NCBI GenBank assembly: GCA_036186865.1
Contig: AP025067.1
Span: 24,432,517-24,496,516 of the forward strand
DNA: 64,000 nt
Reading direction: 5' to 3'
Source: Eustoma russellianum
Taxonomy: Eukaryota; Streptophyta; Magnoliopsida; Gentianales; Gentianaceae
A model generated the notes under the pieces. That model worked only from the letters and a program-made list of their open reading frames with translations. It did no database searches and was not told where the DNA came from. The position numbers and the translations under genes were made by a program. Of this stretch, positions 30,743 to 40,200 are shown one piece after another (position 1 is the first letter of the stretch; each line of letters starts with the position of its first letter).

Positions 30743-31000
30743 GTCAAGACATATTGGACAAGACGAGTCGTGGATAGGTGTGATAAAAGTTGAGCTTTCC
30801 AGGATTTCAATTTAGCCAAATATTATCAACGACAAAGCCATAAGTCCCACAAGTAATACAACCATGAACCTGCAGCATTCTCAGGTACTTATTTTAGGCA
30901 AACTTTGTAGCTAGCTTGAATCCCCAACAGATAGTTATAGCGCGTGATAAGGTTTGCATCACTGTTCTTTGAAACCAGGATCACATATTTCCAAACGATC

Positions 31001-31012
31001 ACTCTGATACCA
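31001..31012 (-). other. Primer binding site next to the TRIM-like LTR
   Basis: On the minus strand it reads TGGTATCAGAGT directly after the LTR end. This sets the orientation of the element as minus. Confidence 0.65.
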
Positions 31013-31146
31013 TGTTGAAACTTGGGATTACATAAGGTGATGCAATGTCCATTCACAACCTTAAGGAAATAGGTGATGGTATTTCATCCTCATATAACCC
31101 ATGTATTTTATCTCCAAGTGTCCGATGTGGGACAACATTCTCAACA
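31013..31146 (-). repeat. TRIM-like short LTR (134 bp)
   Basis: On the minus strand it starts TGTTGAGAATGTTGTCCCAC and ends AAGTTTCAACA, followed by a Met-tRNA-type PBS. Such 100-250-bp LTRs belong to terminal-repeat retrotransposons in miniature. I cannot see the partner LTR to the left, so the element is incomplete or decayed. Confidence 0.6.
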
Positions 31147-31318
31147 CTTGCCCTCACATGGCAACGTGGCTTGACATATACACGCGCCTTGGAACCCGCA
31201 CTCAATCAAAAACCAGAAGCCATGTATGAACTTCTGGACTTGGGTGAAAAGAGACAACAAATGGTCAATCATATGTCAGGGAATGGGTGAGTCCACATTT
31301 TAAACTGGCTCGATACCA
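31147..31318 (-). other. Leader fragment between the two reversed LTRs
   Basis: Non-coding. It ends with the complement of TGGTATCGAGCC at 31307-31318, the PBS of the LTR at 31319. Confidence 0.45.
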
Positions 31319-31571
31319 TGTTAGATTTTCAATGAGAGAAAACCTATAGGGAGAATAATTTTTTCTTACTTTATTCAATGCATCATTTCGACTTTATATA
31401 GTACATAATAAAACATAATCATAGTTCTAATCAAATCATATCAAATCAACTATAAACTAGGAAACTGAATGATAAGATTCACAACTAAATATATTCTTAA
31501 TCTTAGATTGCTTCCTCAATTATAATCTATATCTTCTTGATTGATTATATTGATTGTAGAATCTTCTAACA
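31319..31571 (-). repeat. Copia LTR, minus strand (253 bp)
   Basis: On the minus strand it begins TGTTAGAAGATTC, ends AAAATCTAACA, and is followed by the PBS TGGTATCGAGCC. No coding DNA of this element remains on its internal side. Confidence 0.7.
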
Positions 31572-32384
31572 ATAGGTGAAAGTCTTTTAGTGTGCGCTCT
31601 ATTATCATTGCCTGCCTTTTGTGTTACATTGTAGAATTTGATATTATTTGTTTTACTGTCAAATAATATTATTCATGCAACTTGGTCATTAATATTTTTT
31701 GGGTTGTATCTTTTATTATTTTCTGCGTACTGTCTATAATTTAAAAACTCCGGTCATCAATATAAATAGTTGAAATCATAGTGAAGTTTACCCAGTGAAC
31801 ATTACCACGTAAATCAAATTTTATACTCTTCTGTTTTTTCTTTTGTTTCTGTTTCTCTTTTAAATTTTCATCTTTATCGAAGATTGTATGAATTCTCAGA
31901 TCCTAACAAGTTGCCACTCCAATTAAAAGAAAATTATCCAACAATTAATCACAATCTATGGAGAAATCTCATGGTTCATATATTATGCACTCCAATTAGT
32001 TCCATTTTTATGTTGAATATCCATAGGATTGTCCAGAATTATTTATTTTCATTCAATTAATCATAAATGTGTCTCTCATATCAAGGACACATAGACATGT
32101 ATGTTTAGGTGTGCTATTTATAAATATATACACTATGTAATTGTTCGTGTAGGTTTACTAAAGAAACAACTACCATCAAATGGATATTATGTAAATTAGT
32201 CGATTATACTTGTCAAATCCATTTTCTGCAAGCTATGGCATGGTGTTTTTATCAACATTTTCAAGTGATACCGGTTTGAATTGATATGGCCGTGGGATGA
32301 GTACTGCCACCTTCTATTCCGCGAACTACTAGCTAGGAATCTACTCTTTCAAATTCTAGTGGCTGAAAAAGGTGTTGCTAGTAC
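31572..32384. other. Unassigned AT-rich DNA
   Basis: No coding frame, no clear repeat structure. Confidence 0.4.
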
Positions 32385-32530
32385 ACTAGACTTTCGCGAT
32401 TGTGTAGAGCCTTGAGAGAATGCGGATCGGTTCGTGATCAGATGTACACAGCCTTACTTTACACTTCGGATAAAGAGACTATTTCTGCGGCTCGAACCTG
32501 TGAATCCTACCAACTGCTCCAAAATCCGGC
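32385..32530 (-). repeat. tRNA-derived SINE copy (Au/TS-like), minus strand
   Basis: On the minus strand it carries a tRNA-like B box (GGTTCGAGCC near 32490). It continues through the phrase AGTGTAAAGTAAGGCTGTGT to a variant of the GATCGCGAAGCGATC block. Confidence 0.65.
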
Positions 32531-32758
32531 CTCAAATTCTAGTCGCTAAATATCATCCAAATGACTTTCGATGAAATTTAGACTTCACAAGCATAGACCA
32601 AACTCATAGTCTGTCTAGGAGGGGAAGGAAAAAAAAATAATAATAACACACATGAAATTTCAGGTAGATATTGGCAGCATGCTTCCAAGAAGATAAACTA
32701 CTTTTATTTCTTTTGACTTTTTACTTTTGGACCACAAGAATTATAATAATACGTTAAC

Positions 32759-32933
32759 AAGAGGGACGGATTCAGTGACATTGTACAGGAGACGCGTCAG
32801 ACGTGTCTCAATGGGCGTCAGACACGTCGCCCTGTAGCAGCTTTAAATTTTTTTTGCTTTTGCAGGGGACACGTGTCAGACATTCATTTGACGCGTCTGA
32901 CGCGTCCCCCTGCAGCGTCACTGAATCCTTCCC
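32759..32933. mobile_element. MITE (175 bp) with 7-bp duplication
   Basis: Flanked by CGTTAAC at 32752-32758 and 32934-32940. The ends carry inverted repeats around GGATTCAGTGAC, and ACGCGTCAGACG-type sequence repeats several times inside. hAT-type transposition (8 bp) is the nearest fit if the duplication has lost one base. Confidence 0.7.
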
Positions 32934-33001
32934 CGTTAACCACCGGTTCTTTCCTGTCGAATTAATTGGCTAACAGCTACTTTTCGTTGGAAAAACACGG
33001 T

Positions 33002-33183
33002 TGAGATCACAGCAGATAAAAAAGTGAAGTAAAATATGAGGTATCCAATCACGCGTCGCCACGTGTACAAATTGCTTTTTTTTAAAAATGGAAAAATTTT
33101 AAACCTCTCTCCTCTCTTGTAAACGTGGCGACGCGTGATTGAATACCTTATATTTTACCTCACTTTTTACCTCTTGTGATCTC
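33002..33183. mobile_element. MITE, family M1, copy 1 (about 180 bp)
   Basis: Long inverted repeats of about 60 bp start GAGATCACAG and include AATCACGCGTCGCCACGT. The interior is T- and A-rich. A second copy with the same core lies at 44401-44583. Confidence 0.75.
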
Positions 33184-33324
33184 CACCCGGAAGAACAATG
33201 TGAAAGTTAAGGGAGAACGGAATAAAAGGAGAGGAAAAATGTCAAAGTCATTTTGTTTGGTTGAATATGACGATGGAAAGAAACGAAAAGTGGAGAGAAA
33301 TAGATGGATTATAAAAATCTCTTC

Positions 33325-33512
33325 CGCACGCAGCTTTACTTTACACTTTGTGTAACAGACCTCAAAGTTTCAAAACAGCAACCTTACTAGCTACTCTAAG
33401 GCTTATTCTCTTCTTAGGTAGAGGCTGTTTCCGCCGCTCGACCCCATGACCTCAAAGCTTCAAAACAGCAAATCTTAGTAGTTGCTCCAAGACTTGTTCT
33501 CTTCTTAGTTAC
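33325..33512 (-). repeat. SINE copy, minus strand, with an internal duplication
   Basis: Contains the phrase CTTTACTTTACACTTTGTGT and, twice, ACCTCAAAG(T/C)TTCAAAACAGCAA. A B-box-like GGTCGAGCGGC is on the minus strand near 33440. It looks like a SINE with its head repeated. Confidence 0.55.
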
Positions 33513-34424
33513 ATATAAAGAATGCAATTTTTGGATGAGAAGACCAAAGACAAGTACACTTTCGTCGGTGAGACTACAATTATTAAACTGCAAGAAAACT
33601 TAAATGCTTTACCATATAAAATAAGTCCTCCGTTAATAATTTAATTGTATAAATTTGACCTCAAGTAAAATACTACTGGAAATTACATCTGAAAATGAGA
33701 CGTCAACTATGACTGGACCTATATGTCAACTAAGGAACCCAATAACATATGCAATATTGTTTAAGTAATTGTATTAATCTTGTTCGCAACAAATGTCTAC
33801 CGGAATAGGTTTGGTTAACAATGTAACATATACAAGATATTGTTAACAAAATTACATATATAATTTAAGAATTATATGGTGATCAGCAAGTCTTATTAAT
33901 GTCTAATTTCAGATTCAATTATTCCAGTAACCAAGGAAATACTTTCTTTGCTTGTGGAAAGCAAGTTTCTTTAGCCTTATGGTGACATGTATATCATAAC
34001 GGACTTAGAGAAAGGAAAGCTTCGCATTTTACTTAAAATTTGTTATTTAGACCTAGTATAACTGCATAGAATAACTTACCAAACAAAAAGTGGACAAAAA
34101 AAAAAGAAAGAATAAGTCGGTCTTTTTAGACTATTGAATCAAAGCACAAGAGAAGTCTTTTTCGGCTATTGAATAAGTCAGTCTTTTTAGACTCAGTCAA
34201 AATATATATTTTTTTTTCTCCAAATTTTAGAATTGCATGTAATTCAAAAGAATAGTGATCTGCAATTGTTGCTGTCGATCCAAAATTCTCGCAACAACCG
34301 TTCGCCGGTGATCAGCCGTCGACCATTCCTCCCCTTATGTCCACCATGGAAGGGGAACATCCAGAACGAAGTGTCGAGGAAACTGACCAAAGAGAGCGAA
34401 GTGTTAAAAAGTATAAAAAGGTTA
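33513..34424. other. Unassigned AT-rich DNA with a short direct duplication
   Basis: GAATAAGTCGGTCTTTTTAG at about 34111 recurs as GAATAAGTCAGTCTTTTTAG at about 34169. Nothing else is assignable. Confidence 0.4.
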
Positions 34425-34660
34425 TGTTAAAAGGAAATAAAACAGAATAGGAAGGAGATTATTTGTATTCATTGTAGATTGATTCTTTACCAAAATGGGT
34501 GTGTAACTATAGGAGTAGATTAAGCAACTTACAATACTTAACATAATGGTCGTGTGTATGAAGGAAGTGTATTATGAAGGAATGAATATACAGAAAAATA
34601 TTTTCTCCAACTCCATAGTTGAGTTTTTACATAACTATCAAGTTTCTTCCCTAATTATCA
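34425..34660 (+). repeat. 5' LTR of the truncated copia (236 bp)
   Basis: Starts TGTTAAAAGG, ends CTAATTATCA, and is followed by the PBS TGGTATCAGAGCAGG at 34661. Confidence 0.8.
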
Positions 34661-34859
34661 TGGTATCAGAGCAGGTTAATTAAACCCGGTCATCATATTG
34701 GCTGTTCGTCTGAGATTTAGGCACAGAACCAGTTCTTCACTGCCCAATGTTAACTTTCTCGGCATATACCTTTCTCAGCCAGTAGTGGCTACGTTTTGTT
34801 GCATCCATCTCAATTTACCAGTTTCCATCAATCCAATACCTGTCCCAAAAAACAAAAAA

Positions 34860-36415
34860 TGTCAAATCCCAGATCACTGGATGAACCACAAACACCACAG
34901 TTACCAAATAATCCTGACGTCTCAGATCTGGCTATTCAAGTGGCCAGTATCCTTCGCAATACACCCACAAGATTGACAGAAACACCAGCAATACAGCCAC
35001 CCGTATCCTTCTCAACAGAAAACCTTACCGTAACCATCAAGTTAAACGGAGCCAATTATGCCCTCTGGGCCCCACTGGTCCTGCGAGCAATTACCGGCTA
35101 AGGGAGGAGAGGTCATCTTATGGGCGTCCCTCCTCCCTCGGCCATCACTGATCCGAATTTTTCATCCTGGGAACAGGCAAATAATTCTGTTTTACCTGGA
35201 TTATACAGACCATTGAGCCATTCTTGGTCACAAATGTAACCAGATATCCGACGGCAAAAGCCTTATAGGACAGACTTGATTTGACTTATGGTGCAGAGAG
35301 TGATTCTCTGCAAGTATATGATCTTCATCGGAGAGCTAACTTGATTAGACAGGGGGAAGAAAATATCGAAAAATGCTGGAACAGATTGCACGATATCTGG
35401 ACATCCATTGATGCCAGAAAATCAAACCCAATGACATGCACAACTTATATCAACATTTAAAATCGGGAGATGCAGGATCTCCGGTTGTACCAGTTTCTTA
35501 CCGCCATTGATGAAAGGTTCGACAGAGACAGTAAAGATTTGCTCAAAAGAGACCCTTTACTAAGTCTTGAGGCAGCCTATAGAGAAATTCGAAGGGCTGA
35601 AGAGAGGGCTGCGGTGTGGAAAAGGAACCCTTCAGATAAAGAATCCTCATTGGGGTTAGGCCAAGGCCTGGTAGCACGTTCACCGGCTGCCAAAGGCTGA
35701 GGTCAGCCGCTGGGACGAGGGACATGACAGACTCAAGGAAGAAGTGCAGGGACAGAGCCACCACGCTCATCTGCATCACGGCGTGGTGGTGATGACAAGA
35801 AAAATCTGGTTTGCAGCCACTGCGGCCAACGGAGACATAGCAAAGAACAGTGCTTCCAACTTATAGGCTATACAGACTGGTATGAGAGTAAGAGAAAGCA
35901 GGGAGAGACGAGCAGAGGAAGAGGAGCTTCCATGGCTGCCATCGTAGAAGACAAGAGTCAGGGGAAAGGAGACAAACCAGCGGCTGACGAAGTTGGAGGT
36001 ATTAGGGTGGGTTTTATAAACCCAACCCTACTTCTTGTTTAGACTTTTTTGACCCCAGCTTACTCCCTGAAATTTCTGTATTAACCCTCAATAGTACACA
36101 TATTATAGAACTGCCCCCAGAGCCACGAATATTACCAAAGACCCCCTGCCTTTTCCGCCAGCCGTCACTTCGGCCCCTAAACCTCTCCCTATTGACAAAT
36201 TTGGTCCTTCCTTTCCCCATATTACTAATTATACCCCTGGAACTTCTGATCCTATTAAATTCACCCTCACAGATTATTGTACTCATGCTTCCGCACATAC
36301 TACTATTTCTACCAACCAAAAACATAATTCGGTATGGATCCTTGATAGTGGCGCTACTAAAACTATGACCAATGGCCCGAGCGATTTTATACAGTGGACA
36401 CAACCTTTGTCGTAA
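34860..36415 (+). pseudogene. Copia gag-protease remnant
   Basis: Starts at 34860 (MSNPRSLDEP) and reads ENLTVTIKLNGANYALWAPL and LRAITG before a TAA at 35099-35101. Downstream pieces lie in changing frames. They include YQFLTAIDERFDRDSKDLLKRDP (35490-35557), the zinc knuckle CSHCGQRRHSKEQC at about 35815-35857 and the protease motif ILDSGATKTMT at 36340-36370. Order and wording match the Gag of elements B and C, but several stops and shifts destroy it. The frame ends in the protease at 36415, just before the truncation. Confidence 0.88.
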
Positions 36416-36484
36416 TCACTGCAACTGGCATTTCAAATATTCTAGGAAGAACTTCCATTAGTTTCCGTTTATAAGGGAGTCAAG

Positions 36485-36722
36485 TATACATTCTCTTTTG
36501 ACTTTGTAATATGATAAAATAAAGCAAAATGACTCATTAAATTGGTTGCGCTTCTTATATTGTGAAGTAGCAGTTGACTGACATCGCAATTTTCATTATG
36601 AGTCATCGGAAAATAACTTGTGTGTTTCTGACATATGGGTATGGTTGCGTACATCCGACCTCCTATACCCTACCATAAGCTGTAGCCTCTAATGCTATGA
36701 GTGATACTGTTGTTGTAGGAAA
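36485..36722 (+). repeat. SINE-like family 1 copy, plus strand
   Basis: Matches the complement of 17155-16970. It ends GATACTGTTGTTG, the tail of the family. It marks the truncation point of the copia remnant. Confidence 0.7.
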
Positions 36723-36814
36723 AACGTCCACTAAATGACAACAAGAATTCATTATTTGTGGCATCACCCACATGTAAGCATCAATGGACTACTTTTATTT
36801 ACACCCCACCTTAG

Positions 36815-37008
36815 ACGGAATGGGATCTCCTAACCCACATTTCCATCACCCCATACGTCACCACGTGACACGTGGCAGTAGGGGGTGGGTGGTGAGGCTA
36901 GATGCAGGTGACTCCCATCTAGTCTCACCATCCACCTCTGCTGCCACGTGTCGCGTGGTGACGCGTGGGGTGAGGGATTTGCGGTGAGAGAATCCTAATC
37001 CCTTACGG
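36815..37008. mobile_element. MITE upstream of the reductase gene
   Basis: Inverted repeats of roughly 65 bp with a shared core CGTCACCACG(T/C)GACACGTGGCA, an interior with GGGGGTGGGTGG, and ends near ACGGAATGGG and its complement CCCTTACGG. The duplication is not clear. It lies about 155 bases upstream of the ATG, so it is part of the present promoter region. Confidence 0.65.
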
Positions 37009-37062
37009 CTACTCATAGATACCAAATAACAATATGATTTGATATTTATAAGTAGCCGTATA
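37003..37062. repeat. 60-base near-perfect inverted repeat in the promoter
   Basis: TACGGCTACTCATAGATA pairs with TATTTATAAGTAGCCGTA, giving a long hairpin overlapping the MITE end and the possible TATA box. Confidence 0.6.
37044..37053 (+). promoter_or_regulatory. Possible TATA box of the reductase gene
   Basis: TATTTATAAG, about 110-120 bases upstream of the ATG at 37163. It is the only TATA-like site at a suitable distance. Confidence 0.4.
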
Positions 37063-37162
37063 GCGGATTGGATTTGTGCCAATACCTGTTTTCATACTAC
37101 TTCAATTGCAGGTTTTAGCAAACTGGAAATCATCAAAATACAGTTGAAACCATCTTTTGAAA

Positions 37163-37268
37163 ATGGGAGAGTATTGTGTGACAGGAGGCACAGGGCACAT
37201 AGCCAGTTTTCTTATCAAGTCCTTGCTTGAGAAGGGATGCTATGTTCGAACCACGGTTCGTGATACAG
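37163..37268 (+). CDS. TKPR2: Reductase gene exon 1
   Basis: ATG in context AAAATGGGA, followed by the NADP-binding glycine-rich motif. Donor ACAG|GTAAAT, phase 1. Confidence 0.88.
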
Positions 37269-40200
37269 GTAAATCTGTTTTGGTGAAAGATTTTAGTTTA
37301 TATGAGTTAGAAATCAATTTTCAGACAAAAGAACACGAATTCATAGCGTGAAGGATTTTCAATTATGTCAACTAAACGGGATGAAATCTCCTCACTTCCA
37401 AATCCCTCACCTCTTTTCTCACCGTCCACCACATGGCATCAGGGGAGGATGATGAGGCTAAATAAAGAGTTAAAAGGAAGAGGTGTATAAGGAGATAGCT
37501 GGTAAGTGGCGGACAGTGGAAAAGAGATAGGGGTTTGGGGGTGAGGAGATCTCATTCTCAACTAAACATCCATTTTCACAGGAACATCATGAGTGTGCTG
37601 TCGTTGTCAATTGATCCTTGAGCTTCATCTTCTAACTGATTTTGAGGAGTAACTTCAATGATTTCTTGATAAGAGAATCGTTTTTTGTTTTTGTTTTCTC
37701 CCTCTTTTCTTCTGTTATTATTATTAATTTTTTTGGGGGTAGATAATTTGGAGAAGATGGGATTTCTATGGGAAATCAATGGAGCAAAGGAGAGATTAAG
37801 AATCCTGAGAGCTGATCTGATGGAAGAAGGAAGCTTTGATGAGGCCATCAACGGAGTAGATGGTGTCTTCCATGTAGCATCTCCAGTGCTTCAGCCTAAC
37901 AACATAGATGTCAAGGTAATTTTATTTTTATTTTCACAAGATTCTTTTTTTTATTTATATTGTGAAGTACTAGTTGATCGACACAGTTTGACGCAATTTT
38001 CATTATGGATCATCGGGAAACCACCTCTGTGTGTTTCTAACACATGAGTATGTTTGTGTACATCCGACTCCCCATACCTCGCTATAGACGAGAGTCTTTA
38101 AGGCAAGAGAGTAATGTTGTTGTTGTTCTAATTCCAAGCTAACTGCTTAGCTAATTATGGGCAGGTCAATATAATTGATCCATGCATAAAGGGCACCTTA
38201 AATGTGTTGAGCTCCTGCAAGAAAACCAGCAGCATCAAGAGGGTTGTCCTAACATCTTCGTGTTCTTGCATAAGAAATCGATGTGACGCCACACAGATTT
38301 CTCCTCTTAATGAGTCACATTGGAGTGATACTGAGTACTGCAAACGTAATAATGTATGTTCCTAATCTTGTGAACAAATATTATGAAAGAAGAGCCTTTT
38401 TCATTCATATCAAAAAACGTTTTACACCATACATTCTTATACAGCCTGCCTTTCTATTCTTATGGTAAGTAACTACAATCACTCTCTACAATTACGGTAG
38501 TATTTACTATGATTGATTCTCCAATCATTACAAATCTCTATCTAAGGCATAATTACAAATCTTTTCCTACGGTAAGTAATCTTTGATTCCATGAATCCAT
38601 ACTACTTTCCTAACACTCCCCCTCAAGTTGGGCAGGGGAATCTACAATGCCCAACTTGACCAATGTGTCATCAAACGCTCTTCCAGCCACAGCTTTTGTC
38701 AGAATATCGGCTAACTGATCCTCTGATGGAACATAAGGCAACTCAACCGTTTTCTCTTCAATCTTTTCCTTAATAAAGTGACGGTCTACTTCAATATGCT
38801 TGGTTCGATCATGTTGGACAGGATTCTCAGAAATGTTAATTGACGCCTTGTTATCACACATTAACTTTGCCGGAAGCGAGATCTGAAGTCCTAAATCACT
38901 CATCAACTTTTTCAGCCATAATATTTCTACAACACCTTTGGCTATTCCTCGAAACTCTGCCTCAGCACTTGATAATGCTACCACCTTTTGTTTTTTGCTC
39001 CTCCACGTAACTAGATTTCCTCCAACTAAAGCGAAGTATCCTGAGGTTGACCGTCGGTCTACTAAGCTTCCTGCCCAATCTGCATCAGTATATACTTGAA
39101 TATCTAAATGTCCATGATTTCTGAACCAGATTCCACGCTTTGTCGTACCCTTTAAATACCGAATGATTCTCATGACGGCTTCCAAATGATGATCTTGAGG
39201 TTGATGCATAAACTGACTTACTAATCCAACCGCAAACGAAATATCAGGGCGAGTATGCGACAAATAGATCAATTTTCCAACTAACCGTTGATACCTTTCT
39301 CGATCAGCGCTAGACCTTCTTTCTTCCATCTCTAACTTCTGATTTACCAACATAGGTGCTCCAGCAGGCTTACAATCCACCATCCCAACCTCAGCAAGCA
39401 GATCCAAAATATACTTTTGTTGAGATATAAATATGCCTTTTTCCGAGCGCTCTACTTCAATTCCCAAAAAATACTTCAGGTCTCCCAAATCTTTCATCTC
39501 AAATTCAGAGAACAGCTGTTGTTTCAACACACCCATTTCTTCAACGTCATCTCCTGTAATAATCATATCGTCCACGTAAATTATAAGGCAAGTAATCCGG
39601 GGTCCTTTCCTTTTTATAAAAAGCGTATGATCTGCATTACTCTGTCTGTAGTTCTGTCTTTTCATAAACGCCGTGAACCTCCCAAACCATGCTCTTGGCG
39701 ACTGCTTGAGGCCATATAACGACTTCCTTAATCGGCATACCTCATTTTCTGCAAACTCTTCTGTGAACCCTGGAGGTGCACTCATGTACACTTCTTCTTT
39801 CAGTTCCCCATGGAGGAAAGCATTTTTTACATCATATTGTTGGAGAGGCCATGACTTAGTAGCTGCCACTGAGAAAAGAACACGAACAGTATCCAACTTT
39901 GCTACTGGTGAAAAGGTCTCTGAGTAGTCAATGCCATATGTTTGGGTGTAACCACGCGCAACCAACCTTGCCTTATATCTCTCAATACCTCCATCGGCTT
40001 TATATTTGACAGTATACACCCACCGACATCCAACTGGTTGCTTCCCTTTAGGTATAGTCACTTTCTCCCAAGTATTATTCTTATGAAGAGCCCTCATCTC
40101 CTCTTTCATTGCTTCACGCCACGCCGGTTGTCTTAAGGCTTCTTCAACTGTTCTGGGCACATCAACTTCACACGCAGTCGATACCAAGCCTTTAGCACTA

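Larger units (their letters stand above)
34425..36470 (+). mobile_element. Truncated copia element, relative of B and C
   Basis: 5' LTR, PBS, and a gag-protease remnant, then an abrupt end at about 36470 where a SINE-like repeat begins. Integrase, RT, RNase H and the 3' LTR are missing. Confidence 0.88.

Noticed and set aside
37685..38047. Single open frame running through exon 2 into introns
   Set aside because: GT-AG borders and family alignment show the coding part is only 37743-37915.
38283..38468. Open frame crossing the exon 3 end into the element C LTR
   Set aside because: It is in a different frame from exon 3 and runs into the transposon; no domain.
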